DNA of 58,083 nt from Gammaproteobacteria bacterium. Lineage in GTDB: Bacteria; Pseudomonadota; Gammaproteobacteria; Enterobacterales; Kangiellaceae. The notes under the pieces are model-generated. The model searched no databases. It was not told where the DNA came from and saw only the letters and a program-made list of their open reading frames with translations. The first letter of the stretch is position 1, and each line of letters begins with the position of its first letter. The stretch covers positions 1 through 58,083 of the forward strand of contig JABXHQ010000028.1 in NCBI GenBank assembly GCA_013373545.1, given 5' to 3'. This document shows positions 25,712-34,391 of the stretch, piece after piece. The position numbers were made by a program, and so were the translations under genes.

Positions 25712-26533
25712 TTATTGTTTCAAGCGTACTCTTAATACGCCATTATTTATCACCACACCGTCTATTTCGATCGCTTCTAAGTACCAACTGTTGATCAGCT
25801 TATCGCCCTCTGAGCGCATTTCGCCAGCAACAAAAATAAATCGCTGAGTTGGATCTTCGGAATAGATATGAGCATCAACACTAACTTCGTTAACCATCAT
25901 GCGTTCGATATCGGTTAACTGATCAACTTCACGAACCGGAATCGATTGATTGATCTTTGATGAATACTCCCGAGTGTTACTGGTTGACTGACGCGACTCA
26001 GAGCGAGTGGAATAAACTCGCTCTGTGCTTGCCGCTTGGTTAGGCTCCGCGGTCTCAGAGGAATTGGTTGCTTTTTCATAACGCTGCGGCTTGTATTGCT
26101 CGATAAATTGCTGCGATTTTTGCTCGCTATTCGTAAGCGTCGCCGCGACATTCGCTTGCTCATCTCTGGTAATGTTTGAGGCGGTTTTATCACTGCCCGC
26201 TGGAATGGTCGATTCGGATAGGTTGCCAACCTTAGAAGCATTGTTGAGCGCGGAAGTATTATTTTGCTCAGTAGTATTATTCGCTGATGTTAACACCTCT
26301 GTCGGCGTCACTTTCTGCGTCGGTTTATTTTGAGCATTTATCAATTGGTACAACAAGACACAAATGACAATGAGTACAAGAGCAATAACACCCAATAAAA
26401 TGGGTACCCAGTTTATCCCTGCCGGGGCCTGTGACTCAGGCGTCTCGTCTAACGGGTTGGCAATCAACTCATCAATATCATCAGGATCTTGCTCATTACG
26501 ACCTTTATTTAAGGCGTTGAGTAAAATTGACAT
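25712..26533 (-). CDS. gspB: Type II secretion assembly protein GspB
   Basis: The 273-residue protein has a cytosolic N-terminus (MSILLNALNKGRNEQDPDD) and one transmembrane helix (about 41-67). A long low-complexity Thr/Ser/Asn/Gln periplasmic linker follows (about 75-195), and the C-terminal GspB domain (about 205-273) contains VSVDAHIYSEDPTQRFIFV and the final strands. GspB works with GspA to pass or anchor the secretin in the peptidoglycan layer. The gene is 5 bases downstream of gspA, the usual pair. No other general secretion pathway gene is in the window. Confidence 0.85.
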   Translation of the reverse strand: MSILLNALNKGRNEQDPDDIDELIANPLDETPESQAPAGINWVPILLGVIALVLIVICVLLYQLINAQNKPTQKVTPTEVLTSANNTTEQNNTSALNNASKVGNLSESTIPAGSDKTASNITRDEQANVAATLTNSEQKSQQFIEQYKPQRYEKATNSSETAEPNQAASTERVYSTRSESRQSTSNTREYSSKINQSIPVREVDQLTDIERMMVNEVSVDAHIYSEDPTQRFIFVAGEMRSEGDKLINSWYLEAIEIDGVVINNGVLRVRLKQ

Positions 26534-26538
26534 TCTAG

Positions 26539-28197
26539 TTACCTCAATGTCGGCATTCCGGCCGTGGTCGATGTATTCAGCCGAATCAATGTATTCATTC
26601 CGGCAATGCCATCATCGCGTAATTCAAAACGGCGCTGAAACGCTTTTAATAAACTTTCCAAATTGGCATTAAACTGCCGCTGATTTCCCGATATTTGTCC
26701 CGGGTATAAAAATGCTAAACGTTCGGATAACCACTTTACATCTTCTCCAGATGCGCCAATACCGATTGGACTTTGATAACCCGGTGGTGCTTGCCACAGT
26801 AACTGATATTGGCGTGTCCACAACATTAATATCCATTCTTCTTTAACCCAACGTCGACCAGTTTGAGTTTCGATTTCAACTTGGCTGTTCTTTACTCGGT
26901 GCAGCGTTACCCAACTTAAGTCACCGCGACTGTTTTCCAGCAAAAGATTTGCCGGTCGATTGAAACCTAATAAGTTTTTCCAACCTTCAAAACCTTCGTT
27001 ACACTTCAATTGAAAACCATCGGCAAATGAACAAAAATCACCTTGCCGCTCAAATTGATACTCAAGCTGCCAGCGGCTCGCCAAGAACTGTTGCGACCAA
27101 TGCCCGTTCGGATCCAGTCGACTGGAAAATATTTGCTCGAATATTTGGTCACGATTAATATCATCACGGCTGTTCACATCACCACTGGTATTTGCTTGTG
27201 GCATTGCACTGGCGCGGCCTTCTGGTTCACCGGCATTGGCTTGCTTGGGTAACGGCCCGAAAGTTGGCGTAGGCGCGGATGATTGAAACGATTGTCCGAG
27301 TAATATGCCTAAAACCAAGATAACCGTTACCGCACCGCCATACATCACGGCCCGCAGCCAATAGGGAATGTAACGCATGTCTTTGGTTTCAATTGGCAGT
27401 GCTTCTTTCGCGGCAGCAACCACATGCTTTTCAGCCACTACTTTTTTCTCATCTCCGTAAGCAGCCATCAATGCGCGATCGCACAGGTTGTTCACCAGTC
27501 GTGGAATGCCTTGTGAAAAACGAAATACATTGCGTAAAGCTTGCTTACTAAACAGAGCTTGAGTAGTGCCACCAATACGCAAACGATGCTGAACATATTG
27601 CACCGTTTCATCCTGATTCAATGGCCGTAAGTGGTAGCGCGCGGTGACTCGTTGTGCTAATTGCCGTAATTGCTTACGAGCGAGTAATTCCTGTAACTCC
27701 GGCTGACCAACCAAAATAATTTGCAGTAATTTTTTCTGATCGGTTTCGAGATTGGTCAGCAAGCGAATTTGCTCCAGAACCTCGGGTTGCAAATTCTGCG
27801 CTTCATCGATCATCAGCACAACATTGATGCTATCTTGGTGACACTGCAGCAAAAAGCGCGTTAAGTTGTCCGTCAGTTCTTTAAGGCTATAATCATCCGC
27901 ATGATACTCAATGCCTAACTCATCACACAGGGTTGCTAGCAGCTCCTTGGCATTTAGCATCGGATTAAGAATAAATGCGAGCCGCGTATTCTCAGGGAGC
28001 TTCCGCAAAATCTGACGACAAATAGTGGTTTTTCCGGTTCCTACCTCACCGGTGAGCAACACAAATCCAGCACCGTGGCGAATGCCATAAGCAAGATGCG
28101 CCAATGCCTCTTTATGGCGTGGGCTCATAAACAAAAAGCGCGGATCGGGCGCAATGGAAAAAGGACGGTCTTTTAAACCGAAAAAACTTTCGTACAT
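26539..28197 (-). CDS. gspA: Type II secretion ATPase GspA/ExeA with peptidoglycan-binding domain
   Basis: The 552-residue protein starts MYESFFGLKDRPFSIAPDP, typical of ExeA. It has an AAA ATPase domain (Walker A GEVGTGKTT near 50-58, Walker B VVLMIDEAQN near 125-135, about 1-265), a transmembrane helix (about 282-305) and a periplasmic region. A C-terminal peptidoglycan-binding domain (about 470-545) contains the LRDDGIAGMNTL pattern. In Aeromonas ExeA/ExeB help the ExeD secretin cross the cell wall. It is the first gene of an operon with gspB and possibly the SRPBCC gene, and divergent from the DUF4870 gene. Confidence 0.9.
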   Translation of the reverse strand: MYESFFGLKDRPFSIAPDPRFLFMSPRHKEALAHLAYGIRHGAGFVLLTGEVGTGKTTICRQILRKLPENTRLAFILNPMLNAKELLATLCDELGIEYHADDYSLKELTDNLTRFLLQCHQDSINVVLMIDEAQNLQPEVLEQIRLLTNLETDQKKLLQIILVGQPELQELLARKQLRQLAQRVTARYHLRPLNQDETVQYVQHRLRIGGTTQALFSKQALRNVFRFSQGIPRLVNNLCDRALMAAYGDEKKVVAEKHVVAAAKEALPIETKDMRYIPYWLRAVMYGGAVTVILVLGILLGQSFQSSAPTPTFGPLPKQANAGEPEGRASAMPQANTSGDVNSRDDINRDQIFEQIFSSRLDPNGHWSQQFLASRWQLEYQFERQGDFCSFADGFQLKCNEGFEGWKNLLGFNRPANLLLENSRGDLSWVTLHRVKNSQVEIETQTGRRWVKEEWILMLWTRQYQLLWQAPPGYQSPIGIGASGEDVKWLSERLAFLYPGQISGNQRQFNANLESLLKAFQRRFELRDDGIAGMNTLIRLNTSTTAGMPTLR

Positions 28198-28324
28198 ATC
28201 GAGGGTAGCTATTGTTGACTCGTTATCAGCATACTAAATCAACGAGCTAGCTCTTGAAAAGGGGATAATTATACTGACGCTCTGGGTTAGATTGGTTAAA
28301 CTGGAAAAAAAGGAGAGAAAACTG

Positions 28325-28723
28325 ATGTCTGAACAACAAGAATCGCCGGTTAATCACGACTCACAAGCGCCGACTACTACCGAGCCAACGCCAGAACAGC
28401 GGCAATACGCGATGTTTTGTCATCTTGCCGCCTTTTCCGGACTGGTTATTCCATTTGGCAGTATCATCGTCCCACTCATTTTGTGGCTGATGAAGAAAGA
28501 TGAATCAGAATTCATTAACCATCACGGACGTGAAGCACTCAACTTTAATATCACAATGGCCTTCATTTCGCTGTTTTGCTTATTACTGTTTTTTGTTGTT
28601 ATCGGTATGATTTTAATGCCTTTCGTTTTAATGGCATGGCTCATTATGATCATTATCGCCGCGATTAAAGCGAATGATGGCGAATCCTATCGCTATCCAT
28701 TTTCGTTACGATTGATCAGCTAA
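28325..28723 (+). CDS. DUF4870 domain-containing membrane protein
   Basis: The 132-residue protein has a polar, Gln/Thr/Pro-rich N-terminus (about 1-35), then hydrophobic helices around HLAAFSGLVIPFGSIIVPLILW, followed by KDESEFINHHGREALNF and two more helices. The EFINHHGREALNF pattern is the characteristic core of DUF4870 proteins, whose function is unknown. The frame is open from an upstream TTG at 28292, but AAGGAGAG ahead of ATG 28325 decides the start. It ends 3 bases before the cca gene and is probably co-transcribed with it. Confidence 0.8.
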   Translation: MSEQQESPVNHDSQAPTTTEPTPEQRQYAMFCHLAAFSGLVIPFGSIIVPLILWLMKKDESEFINHHGREALNFNITMAFISLFCLLLFFVVIGMILMPFVLMAWLIMIIIAAIKANDGESYRYPFSLRLIS

Positions 28724-28726
28724 TTT

Positions 28727-29977
28727 ATGGAGATTTACCTAGTAGGTGGCGCCGTGCGTGACCAGCTACTAAATCGTCCAGTAGTCGAGCAGGATTGGGT
28801 CGTCGTCGGCGCCACGCCTGAGCAACTGATCGAACGCGGATACAAACCGGTGGGCAAAGACTTTCCGGTGTTTCTGCACCCCGAATCCCACGACGAGTAC
28901 GCCTTAGCGCGCACCGAACGAAAAACCGGACAAGGGTATCATGGCTTTGACTGCTATTTTGCGCCGGACGTTACTTTAGAAGAAGACTTAGCCCGTCGCG
29001 ATCTCACCATCAATGCTATGGCACAGTCAGCTGACGGCGAAATCATTGACCCGTATAACGGGCTCGCCGATCTCAAAGCACGTCAGTTGCGTCATGTATC
29101 AAGCGCTTTTGTAGAGGATCCCTTGCGCGTTCTCCGCGTCGCTCGATTTGCCGCGCGCTATCACTACCTTGGGTTTAGCATTGCTAGTGAAACCTTAGCA
29201 TTAATGCGACAGCTAGCCAGCGGCACCGAGCTGCAAGCCTTAACGCCGGAACGAGTTTGGAAAGAAACCGAGAAGGCGCTTACCGAGCAATCGCCACAAG
29301 TTTACTTTGAACAGTTACACGCGGTAGGCGCATTAGCGGTGATTTTTCCTGAAATCGATAAGCTTTGGGGGATCCCAAGCTCATCGCAGTCTGCTTCTCG
29401 AATGGATGCTGGGCTGCATGCGATGAGCGTATTGCAGCAAGCCGCTCAGTTATCGGAATCAACCCTAGTTCGTTTTGCGGCCTTGTGCCACGATATTGGC
29501 AATGATGCTTCACAATTGCATGCTCGAGCAAACCCGCAAGCTCAAGAATCACCGGGAGTTACGACGATCAAAAAAATGGCTAAACGGCTTAAGATCCCTA
29601 ATCAATTTCGCCAAATCGCCTGTATCACCCGAGAGTTTTACGCAATTTGTCACCGTGCCTTTGAACTAACACCGGAGCAGTTGATCGCAACGCTCGAGAG
29701 CTTGGGGGCATATCGACAGCCAGAGCAATTACAGCAATTTTTACTCGCCAGTGAAGCAGAATTTCGCGGGCATACAGGCTCTACCAAGAAGCCTTACCCG
29801 CAACGTCAGCTACTCTCTAGCATTGCCCTCGCGACGGCTTCAATTGATAGTCAGCCATTGTTGCAAGCCGGTCTCAAAGGAGCCGAAATTGGCGACGCTA
29901 TCAGAGAGCAGCGAATAGAAATCGCCGCGGATATTAAGTCAAAATTGACGACTGTCCATACTCAGACACAGGATTAA
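28727..29977 (+). CDS. cca: CCA-adding tRNA nucleotidyltransferase with altered HD domain
   Basis: The 416-residue protein is a class II CCA enzyme adding C-C-A to tRNA 3' ends. It has the head signature VGGAVRDQLL (6-15), KDFPVFLHP, RRDLTINAMA (90-99) and EDPLRVLRVARFAARY (130-145), with length as in E. coli. Where E. coli Cca has D21-x-D23, this one has Glu21-x-Asp23. The C-terminal HD domain keeps His231 and H255-D256, but the next residues are IGND, and the His-rich HHGH segment that follows in many relatives is missing. Phosphohydrolase/phosphodiesterase side activities may therefore be lost. It is followed by a membrane protein gene 4 bases away. Confidence 0.92.
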   Translation: MEIYLVGGAVRDQLLNRPVVEQDWVVVGATPEQLIERGYKPVGKDFPVFLHPESHDEYALARTERKTGQGYHGFDCYFAPDVTLEEDLARRDLTINAMAQSADGEIIDPYNGLADLKARQLRHVSSAFVEDPLRVLRVARFAARYHYLGFSIASETLALMRQLASGTELQALTPERVWKETEKALTEQSPQVYFEQLHAVGALAVIFPEIDKLWGIPSSSQSASRMDAGLHAMSVLQQAAQLSESTLVRFAALCHDIGNDASQLHARANPQAQESPGVTTIKKMAKRLKIPNQFRQIACITREFYAICHRAFELTPEQLIATLESLGAYRQPEQLQQFLLASEAEFRGHTGSTKKPYPQRQLLSSIALATASIDSQPLLQAGLKGAEIGDAIREQRIEIAADIKSKLTTVHTQTQD

Positions 29978-29981
29978 GCGT

Positions 29982-30854
29982 ATGACTCGAAGCATCGGAG
30001 ATGATCGTCGGCTCAAGCAAGTAAGCTGGATTAAACCGCTATTTTACTTATTTGGTTTGGCTTTGATTGCACTGACAATCGCCTGCACTTTTTTTCCTAA
30101 GCCGGCACAGCAAGTCTTAGCCGAACCAACCGTCGCTTGGGTTTCCGAGCATTTTATTTTACTCATGATAATCGGCACGTCACTGTTCTCGGTCGCTCGC
30201 TTATTTTCCGCTAGAAAACCGACTAAAAATCAAACCATAACGCCTGAGCAAACATTTCACACAGCGGCTGACAATAAAGACTTTTTTGATATTAATTCGA
30301 GCGCTACCGCGCCCAGTATTAATTGGCAACCGCTAAAGGGTGGTGGCGCTAATTTTAAAACGCATAATTTAAGACCCGGTCAACAGGGACAAATGGAATT
30401 TGTTGTCGCCTGGCAAATGAAGCTATTTGCGATTTTCTTTGCCGGTATTGGGGCAATTGTCGGCGGAGTTTTTTTATTCGCGGCCGGTGAAATTATTCCA
30501 TTTTTTATTGGTTTAGTATTTGTCGTAATCGGCGTTTCCATCTATTACTTCAGCAGTACCCCACGCGTGTTTGATAAACGCTTAAACTACTATTGGAAAG
30601 GACGCATTAAATCAGAAAGTGCGGCACAAGTAATGGCACTGAAGGAGCATTGTGCACTCTCGGACATCTACGGATTACAGATTTTAAGTGAGTATATTAA
30701 AGGTGATAAAAGTAATTACTACAGTTATGAATTGAACATTATTCGCCAAGATGGCTCAAGGTTGTGTGTGGTTGATCATGGCAATCTAGAACAAATTCGC
30801 CAAGATGCTAACACCTTAAGCCAATACCTTAAGGTGCCTGTTTTTGAACAATAA
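29982..30854 (+). CDS. Uncharacterised membrane protein
   Basis: I cannot name this 290-residue protein. Two helices lie near residues 18-36 and 50-66, a hydrophilic stretch at about 70-140, and two more helices at about 147-192. A cytosolic tail of about 95 residues follows, with alternating beta-strand character (YYYWKGRIKSES-like turn, then SYELNIIRQDGSRLCVVDHG). The tail could be a PH-like fold that recurs in bacterial membrane proteins, but this is only a suggestion. It starts 4 bases after cca, so it is in the same operon. It runs into the convergent uppP gene without an obvious terminator. Confidence 0.7.
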   Translation: MTRSIGDDRRLKQVSWIKPLFYLFGLALIALTIACTFFPKPAQQVLAEPTVAWVSEHFILLMIIGTSLFSVARLFSARKPTKNQTITPEQTFHTAADNKDFFDINSSATAPSINWQPLKGGGANFKTHNLRPGQQGQMEFVVAWQMKLFAIFFAGIGAIVGGVFLFAAGEIIPFFIGLVFVVIGVSIYYFSSTPRVFDKRLNYYWKGRIKSESAAQVMALKEHCALSDIYGLQILSEYIKGDKSNYYSYELNIIRQDGSRLCVVDHGNLEQIRQDANTLSQYLKVPVFEQ

Positions 30855-30873
30855 CTCGCTAGCACTCACCCAC

Positions 30874-31683
30874 TCAGCTAAGCGTTAGCATAACAATCAA
30901 GGCTGCGCCGAGCGCTAATCGATACCAAACGAACGGCATCATGCCGATGCGATCAATGAGTTTCAGAAAGAAATGAATGCAAGCAAATGCGCTGATCGCT
31001 GCAATACTAAATCCAGCGAATATTTCCCCCCAATGCACTACCGTCGGCTGCTGAATTAATTTTAAAGACGTTAAGCCACCGGACAAAATGATCACGGGTA
31101 TTGATAATAAAAATGAAAACCGCGCAGCCGCACTGCGTGTTAACCCAAGCCACAGTCCCGCCATCATGGTTGCACCACTACGGCTGGTTCCTGGCACCAG
31201 CGCCATCGCTTGTGCTAGTCCAACAATAGCGATGTCTTTCCAGGTTATATCGTATTCGCTCCGCGAGACACTGGCACGCTTTTCGATCCACCACAGCAAT
31301 AACGCAAATACAATAGTGGTAGTCGCAATAACCGGAACCGAGCGCAAATATAAATCGACTATATCGAAGACACTGAAAATCAGCCCAACTAGGCCCACAG
31401 GCACCGTACCCCAAATAACGGCCCAAGCTAATTTAGCGTCTCGCTCCATATTTCGTGAGAAACCGCTGCGAAAAAATGCCGTTGTCATCAAGCCTATTTC
31501 ACGCCGAAAATAAATGATAACAGCGGTTAGTGTTCCAACATGTAACGCAACATCAAACGCAAGTCCCTGATCTTGCCAACCCAAAATTTGCGCAGGCAAA
31601 ATTAAATGAGCAGAGCTCGAAATGGGTAGAAATTCCGTCAATCCCTGTATCAGTGCGAGCAATATAATTTGCAGCCAATCCAT
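30874..31683 (-). CDS. uppP: Undecaprenyl-diphosphate phosphatase
   Basis: The 269-residue polytopic membrane enzyme removes a phosphate from undecaprenyl pyrophosphate, recycling the lipid carrier for peptidoglycan and other wall polymers. The two family motifs are present: QGLTEFLPISSSAH (residues 14-27) and VPGTSRSGATM (near 165). About eight hydrophobic helices are visible. It is the last gene of the operon that starts with folB. As in E. coli (bacA), it lies between cca and folB. Confidence 0.95.
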   Translation of the reverse strand: MDWLQIILLALIQGLTEFLPISSSAHLILPAQILGWQDQGLAFDVALHVGTLTAVIIYFRREIGLMTTAFFRSGFSRNMERDAKLAWAVIWGTVPVGLVGLIFSVFDIVDLYLRSVPVIATTTIVFALLLWWIEKRASVSRSEYDITWKDIAIVGLAQAMALVPGTSRSGATMMAGLWLGLTRSAAARFSFLLSIPVIILSGGLTSLKLIQQPTVVHWGEIFAGFSIAAISAFACIHFFLKLIDRIGMMPFVWYRLALGAALIVMLTLS

Positions 31684-31701
31684 AAACCAATAATCCTTTT
31701 G

Positions 31702-31980
31702 TTAACGCAAAGTGCCGTAATAAATACCGTATAGGATAGCTTGAGCAAAAACGAGCAACCAAAAATAAACACCAAAAACCATTATTTTGGCCGTTACCGT
31801 GTCGAGTTTTTTATTTCGCATCACCAATCCAATCGCGCCGAGTGTCGCAATTGCCAGAGCTATCAAACCATGAGTTTTCCAATCCAGAGGTTCTTGCTTG
31901 GCAAATAACCATTGCGGCATAATGGATAAAGCAAGTGTAATCAATATTAGATGGAACCGGGCCGACCACCATGCTTTCAT
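31702..31980 (-). CDS. Small membrane protein of unknown function
   Basis: The 92-residue protein has three hydrophobic stretches (about 8-24, 38-54 and 65-85), separated by short basic or polar loops (KQEPLDWKTHG; MRNKKLDTVTAK). I do not recognise the family. The start ATG overlaps the stop of the methyltransferase gene by 4 bases (ATGA), and uppP follows after 18 bases. It is therefore expressed as part of the folB-uppP operon, which supports its reality as a gene. Confidence 0.72.
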   Translation of the reverse strand: MKAWWSARFHLILITLALSIMPQWLFAKQEPLDWKTHGLIALAIATLGAIGLVMRNKKLDTVTAKIMVFGVYFWLLVFAQAILYGIYYGTLR

Positions 31981-33176
31981 AATCGAGTCACCAAGTTTGT
32001 TGGAATAATAGCCTCGGCATTTTCGCTAAACTGCAGGGTAAAAGCAATGGCTTTTACGCGATCGCCCATTTCTCCTGGCATCATTAATATTTGCAGCGCC
32101 TGCGATTGTTGAGCGCGCTCAATTAAATCATCCGACAACGAAAAATCGTTAATCGCAGAAGAATTTAAAATTAGATCGCGCTGCGAACAAAATCCGCTTA
32201 ATTGCCAACCTTGATTTTCTAAGTCGCCACATAACTCGGAGAAATTAACGTGACTAGTGATGTCTTGCAAACCCGGCAGCAACGTTAACTTTTCATGACA
32301 CTGATGTTGGTAATAACAGCGTAACGATCCTTGATGACGCGACTCGGCAAAAAACTCGCCGGCGTCAAAGCCATAGTCCAAAAACAGTACCACCGCTTGT
32401 TCAAAACCATCCAACCAATCGCGGCAGAAGTCGCTTCGTAAAGGTGCGGCCTCAACTATATAACCTTCAATGTTCGGGAGTTTATCTTGATGATTGGCCA
32501 ACCATTCCCGTAATGCCGGAGTTTGCGCTGGAAGCCAATCCAACTGCCAGTTGCCTTGATCAAGTATCACTCGACGCTCTAACCATTGCCCTTGGTCACA
32601 GCGCGCTTGATAGGCTGGAATGGCATCGAGCACTTCATTCCCAATAATAAACGCCCGTGGTGGCAATTCATTGGCTGTGGTTACCCAATGACAATGTTGC
32701 AAATCAACACCAGCCGCCGCCAACTGTTGTCGCTGAACATTCCGTAACAAAGCTGAGGTTTCCACTATCCAGTAATCTTTTAACCCGCTCAGTTGCTGCC
32801 ATAAAGAAACCGCCAGAGCCCCCGTTCCCGCCCCTAACTCAACGAGTTGGCCATCTAACGCAGTCAACTGCGGCGTAATATAATCGGCAATAGCCGCAGC
32901 GAATAACGGCGAGGTTTCCGGTGCCGTAATAAAGTCACCGGATGGGCCAAAAGGTAGCTCACCTGATGTGTAATAACCACACTGCGGGTGATACAAAGCA
33001 CTATTAATAAACTCGCACAGCGCTAGACTTTGCCGCGTGCCCAATTGCGCAACCAAGCTTTGATAATTTTGCCAAGCCAGTTCAAGTGCAGCTTCCGTAG
33101 GAAGTTTAAGGTTTAACTGGGTGCACAGCGCGGTTTGTTGCGCAATAAAGTCTTGCCGACTCAGTGAACTGCCCAT
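31977..33176 (-). CDS. MidA/NDUFAF7-family SAM-dependent methyltransferase
   Basis: The 399-residue protein has the SAM motif VELGAGTGALAVSLW (near residue 95) and the family signature IIGNEVLDAIPAYQ (near 170). It also has the N-terminal helix and the conserved PxxFxxxPE-like stretch (GPSGDFITAPETSPLF). The human relative NDUFAF7 dimethylates an arginine of complex I subunit NDUFS2; bacterial members are less studied, so the target here is unknown. It immediately follows the SDR gene (no gap) and overlaps the next small membrane protein by 4 bases. Confidence 0.87.
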   Translation of the reverse strand: MGSSLSRQDFIAQQTALCTQLNLKLPTEAALELAWQNYQSLVAQLGTRQSLALCEFINSALYHPQCGYYTSGELPFGPSGDFITAPETSPLFAAAIADYITPQLTALDGQLVELGAGTGALAVSLWQQLSGLKDYWIVETSALLRNVQRQQLAAAGVDLQHCHWVTTANELPPRAFIIGNEVLDAIPAYQARCDQGQWLERRVILDQGNWQLDWLPAQTPALREWLANHQDKLPNIEGYIVEAAPLRSDFCRDWLDGFEQAVVLFLDYGFDAGEFFAESRHQGSLRCYYQHQCHEKLTLLPGLQDITSHVNFSELCGDLENQGWQLSGFCSQRDLILNSSAINDFSLSDDLIERAQQSQALQILMMPGEMGDRVKAIAFTLQFSENAEAIIPTNLVTRL

Positions 33177-33890
33177 TTATAAAAACTCACCGCCATCGAG
33201 CGCTAGAATCTGTCCCGTCACAAACGGCTGATCCAATAAATACCCGATCGCATTGACCACTTGCTGACGATCGCCAACTTGTGCCAGAGGGATATTGGTT
33301 TGTAATCGGTTTAGATAACCTTCATCGCAGCCCGGTGGCGGTAAGATGGCACCGAGAGCTAATGCATTGACCCGTACATTAGGTGCCATTGCTAACGCCA
33401 GATCAGAAGTCGCATGCGCTAACAGCTGTTTCGACCAGCGATAGCATAAACGTTCCTTCTGATTACGCTGTATCCGTGCATCGACAATATTAATTACTTG
33501 TTTGAGTGACGGCGAATGCTGCCATACCGCCTCGGTCAAGAATAATGGAGCGCGCGCGTTGAGCGCCATAACAGCTTCCCATTGCTGCGCGATGGTACCC
33601 AGCTGATCCTGTTCAGGAAAGATCGCCGCTGAGTTAACTAACAATTCAATATTTTGAAATTCCGCAGGAATTTGCTCCAGTAACAACTGTGGTCCTGCAG
33701 TCGCGGTTAAATCCGCTTGTACTAAACAAACCTTAGCTTGCGCTGACCGTAACTGCTCAGCCAAGGACTCGGCAGCCTGTTGTGAACCAGAGTAATGCAC
33801 AATCACCGGATAATCACGACTCGCCAAATACTCAACAATGGCGCGTCCAATTCGAATCGCACCACCGGTTACTAAAGCGCTAGGTCTCAT
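33177..33890 (-). CDS. SDR-family reductase, probable pteridine/dihydromonapterin reductase (FolM-like)
   Basis: The 237-residue protein has the short-chain dehydrogenase layout: nucleotide-binding TGGAIRIGRAI (8-18), NSAAIF (near 86) and the catalytic YRWSK (near 150), with C-terminal GQILALDGG. The RIGR at the glycine motif is typical of PTR1/FolM pterin reductases, which use NADPH to reduce dihydropterins or dihydrofolate. Lying directly after folK and folB makes a pterin substrate likely, but this is from context. The start overlaps the folK stop by 4 bases. Confidence 0.82.
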   Translation of the reverse strand: MRPSALVTGGAIRIGRAIVEYLASRDYPVIVHYSGSQQAAESLAEQLRSAQAKVCLVQADLTATAGPQLLLEQIPAEFQNIELLVNSAAIFPEQDQLGTIAQQWEAVMALNARAPLFLTEAVWQHSPSLKQVINIVDARIQRNQKERLCYRWSKQLLAHATSDLALAMAPNVRVNALALGAILPPPGCDEGYLNRLQTNIPLAQVGDRQQVVNAIGYLLDQPFVTGQILALDGGEFL

Positions 33891-34387
33891 CGATATGACT
33901 CCATATCAATCGGGTCCGGAATTGCATTTAACCGCTGCTTTTGCGCAAAGTTCTGCCACATTAACGCAACACTCTGTTGCGTTACGGGATGTAACCAATT
34001 GGGCGCAATATCGTTTAAAGGTTGTAGCACGAATGCGTGATATAAAATTTCTTCGCGCGGCAAAACCACCGGCGTCTCGCAGATTTGATCACCATAATTT
34101 AATAAATCGATATCCAAGGTTCGATCACTAAATTTTGGCGCTGAATGATCACGGCCGGAAAGACGCTCAATCGCCTTAAAACATTGGTTTAGCTGTGCAA
34201 TTGACCAGTCACTGTAAAAACCAGCGACCAGATTGTAAAAGTCGTCACCTTGAAATCCCATGGCTTCACTTTGATACACCGGCGAAATTGTCAGCGGACC
34301 GAAGGCACTGGTTAGCTCTCGCAGCGCGATTTCTAGATTTCGCTCGCGCGCAACATTGGTCCCAATACTGACATAAATCTGCGGCAT
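33887..34387 (-). CDS. folK: 2-amino-4-hydroxy-6-hydroxymethyldihydropteridine diphosphokinase
   Basis: The 166-residue enzyme transfers pyrophosphate from ATP to 6-hydroxymethyl-dihydropterin in folate synthesis. The signature FSDRTLDIDLLNYG, carrying the two metal-binding aspartates, is present, as is the N-terminal IYVSIGTNVARERN. The frame is open 9 codons further upstream, but ATG 34387 has a GGAG ribosome binding site lying inside the 3' end of folB. The ATG lies 4 bases after the folB stop, so translation is coupled with folB. Confidence 0.93.
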   Translation of the reverse strand: MPQIYVSIGTNVARERNLEIALRELTSAFGPLTISPVYQSEAMGFQGDDFYNLVAGFYSDWSIAQLNQCFKAIERLSGRDHSAPKFSDRTLDIDLLNYGDQICETPVVLPREEILYHAFVLQPLNDIAPNWLHPVTQQSVALMWQNFAQKQRLNAIPDPIDMESYR

Positions 34388-34391
34388 TGGT

